A stretch of 64,000 nt of DNA from Impatiens glandulifera (taxonomy: Eukaryota; Streptophyta; Magnoliopsida; Ericales; Balsaminaceae), in contig NC_061866.1 of assembly GCF_907164915.1 (NCBI RefSeq), forward strand, positions 48,973,370 through 49,037,369. The letters are read 5' to 3'. Below the pieces are notes generated by a model. It searched no databases and was not told the DNA's origin. It saw nothing but the letters and a program-made list of their open reading frames with translations. The translations under genes were made by a program, and so were the position numbers. Shown one piece after another: positions 39,101 through 51,980 of this stretch (positions are counted from its first letter, which is position 1; each line of letters opens with the position of its first letter).

Positions 39101-39278
39101 AATTGACGGCCCATTTCTTTTTAACGATGCTGCCGTAAAGGATTACTAGACCGGGGACGCTTTGGAGACCGACCAGGGTGCCGGAGATCATTTGCCATGC
39201 GTTGTCGCCTTTGTTTAGCCAGTCCGGCGCCGCCGCTGAGGTGTTTCCTTGGTATGCTAGTGGGACTAGTACCGACAT
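36141..39278 (-). CDS. AMT3: Ammonium transporter of the AMT2/AMT3 (MEP-like) clade
   Basis: Two exons, 39278-38628 and 36956-36141, joined at AAYW|VGPRS across a 1671-base intron; 488 residues, normal for the family. It is an integral plasma membrane protein with about eleven helices. The clade is shown by [47 protein letters not shown] sequence at the N-terminus and by [23 protein letters not shown] after the intron. The two pore histidines are in GYVIHLSSG and [13 protein letters not shown]. The conserved cytosolic tail [18 protein letters not shown] is complete; in AMT transporters the tail gates the trimer. AMT3-type proteins of poplar and legumes resemble it most from memory, hence the tentative symbol. 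These proteins import or retrieve ammonium at low external levels. A TATATAA-like box and a TGACGTCA palindrome lie just upstream. Confidence 0.95.
36957..38627 (-). other. Large single intron of the ammonium transporter gene
   Basis: GT-AG intron (donor TGG|GTAAGTA, acceptor ATATAG|GTGGGA). AT-rich; no inserted gene or complete transposon recognised. It is much longer than the other introns in the window. Confidence 0.85.
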
Positions 39279-39303
39279 GTTATTGATTAATGATGATCAC
39301 TAG

Positions 39304-39311
39304 TGACGTCA
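39304..39311. promoter_or_regulatory. TGACGTCA palindrome in the AMT leader
   Basis: Perfect C-box/CRE-like bZIP site 26 bases upstream of the ATG. The TATA-like box at 39358-39365 puts the transcript start near 39330, so the site would lie within the 5' leader rather than in the classical promoter. Confidence 0.5.
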
Positions 39312-39357
39312 CACAACACACCCTTTTCTCACTCTTTTTCAATTTCGACCGACCGGG

Positions 39358-39365
39358 TTATATAA
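39358..39365 (-). promoter_or_regulatory. TATA box of the ammonium transporter gene
   Basis: TTATATAA on both strands, about 80 bases upstream of the ATG at 39278, in a less AT-rich setting. Confidence 0.5.
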
Positions 39366-39429
39366 TTGGGAGACTAATTGTGAGTGACACAAGATTCCCA
39401 CAACCGGCGGATGAGAGAGACATTTATAA

Positions 39430-40803
39430 TTTATGTCTTAAGTTTGTTTGATGCTACGTTATTTGGAATTTTATTATTTAAAAAAAATATATATATATAT
39501 TTAATTATTTAATTATTATAAATTTTATATAAATATTTTTTTTTAATAGTTAAAAACAAATAATTATATTTTTTTTATAAGAAAAACTGGCTATTAAACA
39601 AATTATTAATGATTTAGTTTTGTTTTCTTATTTAATTTAAATAATTCAAAATTATCGAAAATCATTTCGCTCTCGTAGATTATATTAATAAAATATATTT
39701 TATTTTATTATTATATATTAATATTTTGTTTAACAATATTTTATCTCATCATTATCATTAATAATTAATTTTTAAATAACTCAATTATTTTAAAAATCAA
39801 TTCCTAACTGAGAGTTTGATGATATTCATTTTTTATTTTATTCAAGCTTTTATAAATTCTATTTATTAATCACTATTAGTTTCGTCAACTAAAATATCCT
39901 TAGTTTATCTTAAAAAAAATATAAAAAATATATTATTATGATTTAACAAATTAAAAACTTAAATAACTTGTTTTTTTTTTTTAAACAAGATTTTATTTTA
40001 AATAAAATTCCAAAAAAATCTTATAAAACCATATTTGGGATAAGCCTAAGCTTTGTTTGACTTTGTTATTTTAACTTAAAATTATTATTTTTAAAAAAAA
40101 TAATAATTAAATTAATATTTTAAATAATAATACAAAATAAAATGATAAAAAAAAGACTTTGAAAACAAGATAATTATGTAATGGTTGAAAATAAAGCTGA
40201 CTTTCCATAGAAGATGGTCTGTAGCTATCTTGTAAACTGTATTACTAAATTACCAAAATAGAATAATTGAATTTAACAAAATAGTGCATATGTGTTAGTT
40301 GGTCAGCCACTTAAACAAAATATATAGACAGACATTCAAAATAATAATATTATTATTATTATATGAGCCAATACACAATTTGCACTAAAATTATCATAAA
40401 CTAAATTAACATGTTAGAATATTTAATTTTAACATCAAACAATTTTTTTTAATAAAAAAGCACCAAATCAAACCATCTATAAAGAACAAGTTGTGAAGAA
40501 TCATGACAATGAGAATTGTACTAGTCTCGCCAAGGAATAATCCCGGGTCACCAAAAATAACAATTGTTAATTAACCTTATGCATATCATAAATCATCATA
40601 AGATCAAAAGACCAAAAAATAAATCAAACTCAATACTCAGAGATAAGATGATTTTGATATTAAAAGGTTTAAGAACTTATATTGTTAGTATTATAGTCAC
40701 TGGCTTTCTTCTACTCAATTGTGGTGTCTGCATTTGCTCAAAAGGATTCAACAGTACTATTCAAAAAGATGAACAGCATTGTGAATAGAAACGTGAAGAA
40801 AAC
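39430..40803. other. AT-rich spacer
   Basis: Upstream region of the ammonium transporter and 3' flank of the next minus-strand gene. Long A and T runs, no recognised element. A 74-codon plus-strand frame at 40564-40788 has no resemblance I can name and overlaps the neighbouring gene's 3' flank. Confidence 0.55.
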
Positions 40804-41163
40804 CTAGTTGGATGGTTTGTCGACAGTACTAGAAGGGGCGGTGGTGATGTTGGGCTTTGCTATCGAAGTAGAAGCAGTTGTTGAAGTCTCCTCCGATTCA
40901 ACAAGTTTCCTGAGTTTATCTTGAAGGACTTTCACTCTGGTCTCAGTCCTACGCAACTTCCTCCATCTGTAGGTAAACCAAAGCCCAAATCCACCATAAA
41001 CTATCGTATAGGATCCCCAAACATATGGATATGTTTCTGCATTTTCTTTTATCCTTCGATACTGTGCTGCTACCATACCAAAAGGTGATGACCACGACGG
41101 TGACGATGATGATAACTTCCCTTCTTCTTTCACTTCTTCTAACTTGTCTGTAGATGACTCCAT
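40804..41163 (-). CDS. Small conserved plant protein with one membrane segment
   Basis: A single coding exon of 119 residues. ATG 41163 is preferred over the upstream frame because a splice acceptor (CTGCAG|AAAATAC) lies at about 41198, so the transcript begins in a leader exon ending at 42067 (CATTTGCAG|GTATCT). Residues 1-30 are Ser/Glu/Lys-rich. The core reads NAETYPYVWGSYTIVYGGFGLWFTYRWRKLRRTE: a helix-like hydrophobic segment (about residues 50-66) followed by basic residues, then a coiled-coil-like stretch (RVKVLQDKLRKLVESEE) and a Ser/Thr-rich tail. I recall similar short plant proteins (for example At1g72020, found in mitochondrial preparations) but no defined role. Real conservation of the core makes this a gene rather than a chance frame. 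Confidence 0.75.
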   Translation of the reverse strand: MESSTDKLEEVKEEGKLSSSSPSWSSPFGMVAAQYRRIKENAETYPYVWGSYTIVYGGFGLWFTYRWRKLRRTETRVKVLQDKLRKLVESEETSTTASTSIAKPNITTAPSSTVDKPSN

Positions 41164-41197
41164 TCTTATTCTCGTGGATGATGCAGTCTTTGTATTT

Positions 41198-42120
41198 TCT
41201 GCAGCTTTAGTGAAAATCAATATACAATTCAATACAGTTCAAGAATCTGTTTACATTTCCACCTATGACTACTACAGTAGTATTAGCAAATTGACTATAA
41301 GCCACATTACAATATCAACCAAATGAAACACAATTTCGAAATGACACCTACAAACATATATCAGGTCGTAGTGGGCCTTATTCTTCCAATCCAAACCTAG
41401 TATTCGATACAATCGTAGTAGAACACAACCAAGTGTCAATTGAATGAGTCTAAACAAACTGAGCACATATTAAGAAAGCATCAAAATGGCTACCGATATG
41501 AAGTTGCTTTTTCTTCTGAACTGATATTCATATCACTCAGAGGTGAAGGACTGGAAGTAGGGACCCCATAGGGAAGGATAATTTACCAAAATTTAAACCC
41601 ATTAGCAAGCATGATTGAGCGAGTGGACCTGGAGGCTACAGAGCTTAAGGGTAGGTACAGAATCTTATAACTCAGAGATTAGGGACCTCATATGAAAAAG
41701 GATAAATTATCAAAATTCTACTCAATTGAGCAGGCGCAGTCGTCCTGTTTCAATCAAAGATAATCATGCCCTACTGTTCTTCGATTTCCCTGTCAACTAT
41801 CCATATTTTACTCTGACCTAAATTTGAGGGTAAATGTTTTATAACATAAAAGGGTTATCCGGATTGGATACTGCTTACAAATTCTAAGCCTGATTGAGTA
41901 AACAGATAGAACTTTCTAATCCAAGACAGAATTTGCACTAGGGTGTAAGCAAATCTTAGTAGCAGTAGCATTACAAATTCAAGTGAAGAATGCATGAATT
42001 AAACATAGACAGACCAAAATGGGTAACAGGAATACTAAGCTTGTAGGGAGAGAGAGTGAGAGATACCTGCAAATGGAGACAACGGTCGGCAAGGAAATGG
42101 ATCGATTGGGAAGATGAGAA
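41198..42120 (-). other. 5' leader intron and exon of the small membrane protein gene
   Basis: A donor CAG|GTATCT at 42067 and an acceptor at about 41199 delimit a leader intron of about 870 bases. The leader exon extends upstream to perhaps 42150, where the sequence is less AT-rich. The long frames 41144-41466 inside it are not coding. Confidence 0.6.
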
Positions 42121-42150
42121 ACCTAGTTAGCTGATCCCCGCATGATGAAT

Positions 42151-43414
42151 GTAAATAAGAGGAGAACCCCGCCGGCGGAAAGCAAATCGCTTTCCTTTTC
42201 TTTTTCGTTACGACTAATTTGTTTCTTTATTTATTAGGTTACAAATACAGTCCTTTTTTTTTTTTTTTACAGTTAAAATAAAAAATATTAATTTATAAAA
42301 AATTAAAACCAATAATATGGGTTAAAAAAAAATTGATTTGTATAATTTTATTCACTCAAAATTTGCACTTAAAATATATTTTATTTTAATTTTTTTATCA
42401 CTTTTTTTTAATTTCATAATCTTAGAAAATGATTATAATTATGACAAAATACTAGTTTTCAAATAACATTTTTTATTTTTGGACTAAATAGTTTTATATT
42501 ATATTTTTTTGTTTTCAAATAATTTTATATAATCAAATCCCTTAATACCATGGTCTAATGTTAAATTACTCTTACAAATGACTCAAAAGATACACTCATA
42601 TGATGGACATCCAAAACAATGATACCATAAAGTAGTGCAAATAGATGGAAAGAATTTTTAATAAATATTTTACAAGCCTCTAAAAATTATCATTATTCAA
42701 AAGTAACCAAACAATATGACCAAAATAATGATAAATTTATACAAATCATGAGAGAGATATTCGTAAGATTTGTTCACATAAAGATCTAATTCAGTAATTA
42801 AACATATGAAAACTATATATTCCATTACATAAATAACATGAATTTGAAAAAGAATGGACTCAAATACAAATAGTAAAAGATAAAAGAAACGTTATATAAT
42901 TTATTTTGATAATTATTAAAATTGAGCAATCATCCTTATATCCGATTAAACCTAAGACAATTTTCCAAAAGGCTCAACTCCTAACATAAGATAACCCTTA
43001 AGATTTCCTGAATTCTTAACACCTTTGGAACTTTTATTTCAATATGGGAGTGGGAGCATATCTTTTTACTATTTGTATTTGATTGATCAAGAAAGTAAGT
43101 AAATAAAGCTAGCCAAATCCGAGAAGAAATCATCTTTTAGACTAAAAAAAACGAAGTTAAAAAGAAAAACACTGCAGCCATGGGGAAACCACCATACATA
43201 AATTATCTCTCAATTCCATATTGCACATGTACTCTTTTTTACCTTAGTACAAAAGTAGCCTAAATCATGAATTAGCAAGAAGAAGAGGAGAAGACCTAAA
43301 CTTGCAAATCATAACCTCTCTTCAATGCTGTACATAAGCTATCAAGAAACAACAAGAATGGGTAAGTAACACTGTATATATTATATAACTATCTACACAT
43401 ACACAGAAAGACAG
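42151..43414. other. AT-rich spacer
   Basis: Promoter side of the small protein gene and 3' flank of the minus-strand kinase. A poly-T run lies at about 42258-42269. No element recognised. Confidence 0.6.
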
Positions 43415-46210
43415 TTAATCGAAGCTAGAAGTGCGGCTCCATCTTCCTTGTAAATACTCCTCTACCCCTATATTCTGTTCGGTACTACAAACCGATGGCG
43501 AATCATCCTCTAATCCCACCAGGGCCAAATTTATATGCGATTGGATATTTACCGTGATCTCTTCAGAATCTTCCAAACCACTAAGCTGTTGTCTAGCCCA
43601 TTTAATACTGTTTGCATCGCCTTGGAGGAGCTCTAAGACCTATTATTTGCCGCTAAATTAATTCAATTACAAATCTAAACAAAGTATAAACAATGATATA
43701 AAATTAACAGCTTACAATACTAATTCTCGGCCTCAACTCAGCTGCCTGTCTGGTGCAAAGATAAGCAGCCAGAACCATTCTCTCAGCTTCCTCGTTGCTA
43801 TAAGCATCGCCTAACCTCGGGTCAAGTAATTCTGAAATTTTACCTTCCTTCACAATTGGCTTTGCCTGTTATAAACACTATAGTTATTAGAGAAGTCCAT
43901 ACATTTGCAAAATTATATGATTAAATGCGCTACTACTAATACTTACCCACATGACCAAACTCTTTTGGCCTTTTGGGTTCCCATTGTCAATTGGTTTCTT
44001 ACCAGATAACAACTCTAATAGAATAACGCCATAAGCATACACATCGATTTTATCGTTCATGTTTCCATGCATGAAATACTCAGGAGCTAAGTAACTACAA
44101 TCAATCAAGTATAACAAAAGTTATCCACTAAAGAAATTGGACGACCAACAAAATTTTAAAAATTATACCCAAATGTTCCAGCAACATCTACTGTCGTTGT
44201 ATCATGCATAGACTGCGACCCATGCAAAGCCAGACCGAAATCCGCTAACTGCAAAACCCAACATTAGAAATTTGTTTAATAGTATTAAAAAAAGAGACTT
44301 GAGGTTTTGCACCATGTTCGAACCTGCGCATCAAAACGATCAGAGAGGAGGATATTGGAAGACTTAACATCCCTATGTATAATAGGATCATCACATTCAT
44401 CGTGCAGATATTTCAGCGCCTGAGCAACATGCAAAGCCACTTTATATCTGTCTTCCCAGCTAAACATACTTCCCTTGACATTTTCATCTGATTTTACTAA
44501 ATCAATATAGAATCATAATTAGACAAAATAACAGGAAAACGATTTTTGACCTAGATATTTATTATATATATACCATGAAGATTCTCCTCTAGGCTTCCTC
44601 TTGATAAGAAATCATAAACCAAGAGCATATGGTTGGCCTCCACAGAGAATCCGAGAAGGGATATTACGTTATTATGGTGCAACGAACTGATAGTCTCTAC
44701 TTCCGATACAAATTGCTTGAATGCATCTTGTGATGGCTTCAAAAGTTTCACTGCAACTTCTTTTCCATCAGGAAGGTGCCCTTTATAAACCTCGCTACTA
44801 CCGCCTTTTCCAATCATATTCACTGTTAAATCATATCTCACATTTTATTCGACGTTATCTGAACGAATTTATCAGGAGTAAAACAAGTTTAAGAAAGAAA
44901 TCAAACCAGGCATGAAGTTCGATGTTGCTAAGCAAAGTTCTTCATAGCTAAATAGTCTGATTGTTGATGAGTACTTGTTAGTTAAATCGTCAAATTCCTT
45001 TGAAAATCTATCTAAGGAATGGCAAGGTAAAGGAGACATAGCATTATCAGCTCCAGCTGTGATATGTAAAACAACAGCATTCTTCTCATTGTAATCTGTA
45101 CAACTGTGATCAACCTTGTTAGAGTTGGTAATCTTCTGATCAGGATAAACGCATTGCATTACAGTCTTCTTCTTCTTATCTGAATTGTGCTTGCTGTGCA
45201 AGAACATCTTTCGCAGAAATGCCCAACGATGCTTTGAAGCATGTGTCTTCTGGTTCTTGAACACTACCAAGGCCAACGAGTTTCCCTTGCTTTCCATTGT
45301 GCATGGTTCTGGTTTACACACAAAGAAAAACAATCAGATAAGAGATTTGACATTTAATAACCATTCATCATTGTCAAAGCTTCTGTCTTACCAGTTGAAT
45401 CCCGATCAGCAACAATTGTAACATTTGATTCCTTATTTTTCTTACTCCCTTTTTTTGCACATTGCTTCTTCGAATGTTCATCTGATGTATCCGCGACTCG
45501 TTCAAACTGAATTTTGCCATTCTCCACAGCAAGAACAGAGAAATTTTTCGGAAGATGTCTTGCACAATACTTTGCAACTGTCAATTGTGACCGAATTCTA
45601 TTATGAACCCTAGATATCCCCAAAATCAAACTTGCTTCACCATACAATTTAGCTTCCTGTACTAGAACTTTACGAACCGATGCACCCCTGCAAACCTTGA
45701 GCTTCAGATCCACCTAAAGGAAATCAACAAAGAAGATGTCAATTTCGTATTCTTATATCCTCGGGAAAGCAACGAAAAACTGATGCAAAGAGGAATGATA
45801 ACATTGTAAAAGGTTGAACCTGTTTTAAATTGCAGAAACCTTCATAAGCAGCCATCATAGAATCAAAAGTGTTCACTAGAGACACGAGTGTAGACTGACC
45901 TTCTAAAATAGCAACTTGAAATAAACAAATGTGAGATTCAAACGACTACCAATCCAGAATAGAAACATAACAGTTCGTATGAATGGATACCGTTTTCGGA
46001 ATTGTTAAGTATATGAAGAGCAATAACTCGATCCCCGGACCTAGCCACCTTAACCAGAGCCCATGTAAGTAACTCGTTACTCTGAGAATCCAACCTAACT
46101 CCAACCAATACCACTCTCTTATCGCCGATTCTTCCATTAGACGCTTCATCGCAATCAAAACCGCCGTTCTCTTCCTTTTCTCCTCCCACACCTTCGCCGG
46201 CGCACTTCAT
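43415..46210 (-). CDS. Receptor-like cytoplasmic kinase with N-terminal USP domain
   Basis: Ten exons: 46210-45991, 45899-45820, 45713-45392, 45308-44907, 44822-44574, 44487-44324, 44248-44169, 44094-43947, 43865-43716, 43639-43415; all GT-AG and in phase; 679 residues. Residues 30-185 form a universal-stress-protein/adenine nucleotide alpha-hydrolase-like domain ([41 protein letters not shown]). A Lys/Ser-rich linker follows. The kinase domain has [15 protein letters not shown] (Lys367), HRDVKSSN (Asp464), LADFG (Asp482), [10 protein letters not shown] and [17 protein letters not shown]; all catalytic residues are present. There is no signal peptide or membrane helix, so it is cytoplasmic or peripheral. 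The architecture matches Arabidopsis At5g63940/At1g77280/At2g16750-type kinases. Substrates are unknown. The exon 2 acceptor could also be three bases earlier, adding one residue. Confidence 0.93.
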
Positions 46211-48557
46211 TACACCGGCGGTTCGTCTTCCGTCGTATCAACTCCGACGAAGCCGTCGGAATCCACCTTTTCTCCCGCCGGTCCGGCGTCTCCTCTCTCT
46301 CTATCTATCTCTCTATAGCGTATCAGAACTTCCTTTCACAATTAGGAAGAAAAACTTTCACGCATAGAAATTAACTAGAAAGGGTAATGATATGGTGCTT
46401 CTCACATCCTTCGTTTTATGGTGCACTTTTCTTACAACAATCGATCTCAGCCGTTGATTATATCCAACATTGTACTTTTCAATTGTTATTAATATAGTGG
46501 TCAGGAACCAGATGCTTCACACTCCATATTCCATAAATATTCGTCACTTTGATTTTATTCAACATTCTTCTTGTTTTTTTATAAATAATATATATTTTAG
46601 TTTATTTTTAAAATCAGACTTAAATTTAAATGTATTATTTTTTTAAATTAGACAGCTGTATTAATAAAGTTATATTGATATTTGATATACAAAAAAGGAT
46701 ATGTGTTTTGGTCATTATTGTTTATAAATAAATGCCATTAAATTCACTTTATTAATTAACAATGATTTATTTGTATTTTAAGGATACAAATTATATATTT
46801 AGAACTTTAATCATGTATTTATTTATGATCACTAAAATTTTTAAATTATACAAATTCAGTAAATAATTTCTTTAATCGTGTTGTAACTAGTTTGATTTGT
46901 AAATAATATTTCCCATTAGAAATGGGATGAGATCACATTTTAAAATTGGACATATCATAGACATAATTTGGTAAATATATATATTGGGAATATTTGTATT
47001 CATGCATATGCAAATACATTAATTGTGAAATTTAATTTAAACTTTAAAAGGAAATATTTATAATTATATGGAATAAAAATGAATATGATTCTTTAAGTTT
47101 AAATTTTACAATTCTATATATTTTAAATGAATTTTAATTTATTTTCAATTTATATAAAATTGAAATATTCATTGAATTGTATTTTTTTGTTTTGAATTTA
47201 GAAAGTTAGCATGAAAATTCATAATTAATTAATTATTAAAAATGTATTATAATGCTTTTATCAAATTTATATAATTATTTATTTTTCTTAATTATTATTC
47301 TCTTTGTAATTTGATTATAAGTATTCAATTTGTGTAATAAATTAAAGATATATTACAAATTTTAATATTAATAATGATAAAATATAATAACTATATATAT
47401 ATATATAGTATCTATTTAAAGTACTTCATTAATAACTTGATAATAGTAATATAATGATAATTATATTATTTAGTTATAATATTATTATTTTTATATTATT
47501 AAATATATTACAATAAATAATATTTTATGGCTGTAATCATAAAGCAATAAATATTAAATTTATTTTATCTATCATATATAATTATAAACAAAGGTATAAT
47601 ATAACAATAAAAAGTATATATCCGAACAACATTAATTTTTGTTTGTAATTATTTTAAATTTTGTATTACCGATTATTTGAAAAATCTTAAATAATTCCAA
47701 ATGAATCAAGCCAAACAACCTTTGGTTGATTTCAAGGGTGCATACATTTCCATATAATACTAAATTGCATGTAACACAACAAGTGTGTTAGAAACAAAGG
47801 CAGATTAAATTAAGATTAAAGTCAATAATTAAATTTATAAGTTTTTTCTTTTAAAAAAAACATGGAAAGGTTATATTATAATTAGATGGTGGGTCAAAGC
47901 TTATTTTGTATCTTAAAACTAGTTTAACTAGTTACATCTCATCTCAAATGTTTCAATATATTGGAAATAAGGACATTATTTTACGTTGATTGGTTCGACG
48001 CTCTATATACTAATATTTGAAATTAATTGGACTAAATTTATTCACAAAATCTACTTAGTTCAATTAGTTATATATATACAAAAATATTATAGGTTACCTA
48101 ACATCAACCTAGGTGTTAAAATATAAATGTTGACGGTGATAATAATAAGGTTAAAAACAACTTATTATAATAACTCAAGTACGAATATTTACGAATAATA
48201 TTGTATAAAAAATTAAAAGTTGAATTTTCATTAATATATAATAGTTTAAAATATAGACTAAATAACTAGTAGGTAAATAGTTTTAAATGTTTTTAAGTCT
48301 TTTGGATTACTTGGAAAGTTAAGTGACTTGTAAAGCAAGATTCAACCTTGAGCCCACCCTGGCCCTTTAATGGTCAAAAGGGATTCTGTCTTTTGTAGTG
48401 GAGTTCGATGAGATTTAAAATTGTTTATTTTGTTGAATGCTTTATATATTTACTTATTTTTAAAGTTTTTTTTTTAATTTTTGTTGACGTTTCACTATCA
48501 GCATTCAACAGTCTAAATACTTTATTTCTTTTTAGCAAAAGAAAAATACTTTATTTT

Positions 48558-48672
48558 CTTGCATAGAACTTAGAAATAAACATTCAGTGTAAACAAAACT
48601 AAAGTATTATAACTAGTCTTGCATAGAACTTAGAAATAAACATTCAGTGTAAACAAATCTAAAGTATTATAA
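48558..48672 (+). repeat. 60-base tandem duplication
   Basis: CTTGCATAGAACTTAGAAAT begins at 48558 and at 48618. About 54 bases of each unit match with a single difference (AAAACT versus AAATCT). The near identity shows a recent duplication. Confidence 0.95.
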
Positions 48673-48889
48673 AATATTAACTGAATTTAGTAAATACATT
48701 TTTTTTTGTTCTAAAACAAAATATCAATGATAAGTGTGTGCAAATTAGACATAATTGGTTTGATCTTATGACCAACATATGCAGTATACACTTTAAGTAT
48801 GTGGAGTATGCTCCATTGCTCCTCACATTTTTGTTGGTTGTTATATGGAACCTCCTTTAGAATTTATTCGGGATTTGTTGAGTTATGTC

Positions 48890-49260
48890 GGATATTGAAG
48901 GTTGTTGGGAAGTGTAACTCGGGCCATAATAATTAGACTCGGGAGTAAATGGGAATAACCCTGTTTGGGTGGTTTGACCTGTAGTTGATCGAAGATGAAA
49001 TAGAGATGATATTATATCTCCGTCCCGATCTCACCCCGAACATTATAAACCCAATTAAATATATAAAATTACCGGTACATTTATTTATTCATTATACTTT
49101 ATAAAAGTTTTAAGTTTATTTCTTTAAAATAACATATTATATTTAAATTTCCGTTTATATATTTTTATTATATAAAAAATTATTTTTGTAAGAGAATATG
49201 ATATAAACGTTGTCCCGCGGGGATTTCTCGAAATCGAACGGGACAGGGACGAAAAACATT
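48890..49260. repeat. Worn transposon-like segment
   Basis: Sequence with CCGTCCCGATCTCACCCCGA, then GTCCCGCGGGGATTTCTCGA and ACGGGACAGGGACG, a style common in decayed plant transposons. Ends and class are not determinable by eye. Confidence 0.35.
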
Positions 49261-50858
49261 ATCCTTCCTAATTTTATAATTTTTTTTAAAATAAGAAACT
49301 AGTTATGTCACATACTCACATTTTGTTTTGGAATCTGATCCTAACATATATTCAACCGGATTATTCTATTTAATTTATATTATGTTTGGGTGAAAAAAAA
49401 TATTACCAAATTAAATTTGATCCACAATTTTTTTTATTTATTTAAGTTAAAAGATCATTGGTTCGTGGGAAATAAATATAATAAATAGAAACAGAAATGG
49501 AAATGACTAAATATAAAAGTTGACATGCAAGTGTAACCTACATATGGAAAATGACTACTAATTTATTTAAACCCACTATTCTGATGGGCTTATTCCATTT
49601 TTGCATGCTTGATTCGAATAATTTAAATAATCTATAAATTACTCATAACTTTTTTTTTTTATTTTATAATTTCTTATTTATCAAATATTAAAATCTATTT
49701 GTTATTATATATTAATACTTTTTAATAATTTAAAGTAAATAAAATTATTTATATAATACAAATTCAAATAAAGCCCAATAATTGCATCTTGTATTATCCC
49801 AAATAGTATAGAGGTTACAGAAAACAAAACTACAAGTTAGCCCATTCAAATGCCAAACTTAAAAATATAATAAATATGGGTTTTACACCAAAAGTAATAA
49901 AATGTGAATGTTAATGTTGCATAGAGGGAGTATAGAGGGAGTGGTGGTGTTTTTCTTTTCAATTTATTATTAAGTCACATATTATTTTAAAAATTCATAA
50001 TTTAGATTTTTTTTTATTTCTTTCAAATAATCCAAGAATTAAAAAAAAAAAATCATAATTAAAAGTCGGTTATTAAAAGTTAAATCCTAGTAAAAGAAAA
50101 AGAACAAATATATCCCTAAAGTAATATTAAAGTGTAAATTTGGTCCCAATGAGTATGACTTGAACAAAAGCTAATTAAAATTATTAAAGAGAGATTCAAA
50201 TATCAATCTTTCTCCCACTTGACATGCGCAGGTTCCAGTTGTAGGGCGTAATCCCACTATTGCTTTCATTCTTTACAAGTCTCTAATCTTTATTTATTTT
50301 TTATTTTTATTTTTATTTTTTTAATGTAATAAAATGAGCTTTTTGAAAAGAAAAACATATATATGAATCTTGAAAACACTTTTCCATTCATATTGATGCA
50401 TTCATAAATGCAACTTTATAGCACTTTGAGATTCAATCTAGTGCAAAATTTTCTTTTAATATCACATTTTTTTATTCTTTTCGGTTTGCTTTGTTTTGAA
50501 AAATATATATTCGGAGTTGGATCCGTTGTTTGAACAATATATATAAATTTACTTAAGAATATCATTTTCAGTTATCTCATTTGAATATTAATGTTTTATA
50601 TATCTTGATTATATATTAACAAATTTAATAATTTTCAAACACATCTCAAATTAAATGTTTTCAAACAAAGTCAAAATATTAGATGTTGGTTTAATAAAAA
50701 TCAAACAAAGTATTCAAATAATTTCAAAAAGTAAATTAAGATTACAAACTAGTAGCACTTTAATTATTTGAATCAAACATTATGATGATAAATGGTACAT
50801 TAATTGGGAGTAGATTTATTCATAGATAATGGAATCAATGTCCTTATTGATGCTATAA

Positions 50859-50861
<3 letters not shown>

Positions 50862-50917
<56 letters not shown>
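50862..50917. repeat. (AT)n microsatellite
   Basis: About 28 uninterrupted AT dinucleotides, 60 bases beyond the stop codon of the germin-like gene. Confidence 0.95.
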
Positions 50918-50921
<4 letters not shown>

Positions 50922-50980
50922 AAAGTTCAAATATGTCATTTAATGTAAGATGCACAATATACTTTATATTTTTAATATGT

Positions 50981-51898
50981 TTAGTTGTTGTCCCACCAGA
51001 ATTGAGATTGTAGATAGTTGATCAAATTGTTGTCTACTTGAAATGCCTTGGAAAGGACATCGACAGAGATTTTAGGATCCGAACCAAACACAGCATTGGC
51101 AATGGTAATAACACCTGGGTTTTGGCTGCTTAGACCGGCAAACGCGATTGCATTTGTTTTACCCACGTTCTGTTGGAAGTGAATGAGACCTTCTGGGAAC
51201 ACAAAAACATCTCCGGGGTATAATGTTTTTGTGAATAGTTTGTTTTTTTGATTAGGAATGTTGGAAGTTACAAATCCCACAAGGAGGGTTCCTTCCAAGA
51301 CAACAAGTACCTCCGTGGCACGTGGGTGCGTGTGGGGTGGATTCAATCCATAAGGCGCAAAATCGATACGAGCTGCCGAGATTCCAAGAGTATTCAAACC
51401 TAATCGATCATACATTACAAATTATATACAAAAGACACTATATTAGTAACAAAATAAAGCTAACTAATTCTTATAAGATATATATGCATAATTTTGATTT
51501 TTTATATGTACCTTTTAGTTGCGCAACATTAACTGGAGTTACAACTGATCCAAGTGGATTTGCTGTATTCCCGGCCTTGTTGAGTCCTCGGTATAGAAAA
51601 TCATCAGCCGAAACAAGATTTGGATTCTTGCAGAACTTTCCGTTCACAAACACTGCACACATAAAGAAGAAGGAATATATAAGGTTGGATCATACATGAA
51701 TGCATGCATGTGTTGCATGTTTAGAAGTATAGAAATTGAATAAAAAAAATACATGAATTTATAATAAGATAACAACATACATCCATTTTTAGGATCATCA
51801 ACAGCTACACAGAAGTCTTGGAGAGAACTAGGATCAGAAGCATGAGAAAGTGTGAAAGCCATAGCCAAGATCATGCAAACTATGATTATCTTCATCAT
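50981..51898 (-). CDS. GLP: Germin-like protein (secreted cupin)
   Basis: Three exons: 51898-51781, 51652-51512, 51399-50981; 225 residues, usual germin size. The start is the first of two adjacent ATGs ([22 protein letters not shown]), which gives a clean signal peptide. The frame continues upstream to ATG 51967, but that lies only a few bases from the TATA box and cannot be in the mRNA leader. The N-terminal germin motif [12 protein letters not shown] and VNGKFCK supply the disulfide cysteines. Cupin box 1 is [17 protein letters not shown] (His109, His111, Glu116). Box 2 is [17 protein letters not shown] (His160). All four metal ligands are present. Family members are apoplastic glycoprotein oligomers, some with superoxide dismutase activity, acting in wall modification and defence. 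The enzyme activity cannot be told from sequence. The last residues are QFWWDNN. Confidence 0.95.
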
Positions 51899-51970
51899 TA
51901 TGAAATTATAGCTTAGAAAAGAACAGGTTTTTGAGTAAGGTTGGATGAAGATAATGTTGGATATCATGTA

Positions 51971-51980
51971 TCTATTTATA
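51971..51980 (-). promoter_or_regulatory. TATA box of the germin-like gene
   Basis: TATAAATAGA on the minus strand. The expected transcript start is about 51945, which decides in favour of the ATG at 51898. Confidence 0.7.

Larger units (their letters stand above)
46211..50980. other. Long AT-rich spacer with repeat remnants
   Basis: 46211-46330 is the GA/CT-rich kinase leader. 46380-46530 is less AT-rich and contains two copies of TGCTTC(T)CACA, perhaps a worn MITE. 48558-48672 is a two-copy tandem repeat. 48890-49260 holds worn transposon-like sequence with CCCGATCTCACCCCGAAC and TGTCCCGCGGGGATTTC motifs. An (AT)n run occupies about 50862-50917. No coding exon was recognised. Confidence 0.5.

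Noticed and set aside
48558..48672. CRISPR-like repeat
   Set aside because: Only two adjacent units with no spacers, in a plant nuclear context.
50804..51013. 69-codon frame with alternating Ile-Tyr
   Set aside because: It reads an (AT)n run and overlaps the 3' end of the germin-like gene. The same applies to 59218-59514.
51896..51967. Upstream in-frame ATG of the germin-like gene
   Set aside because: It lies only about four bases from the TATA box and would spoil the signal peptide; the ATG at 51898 is better.
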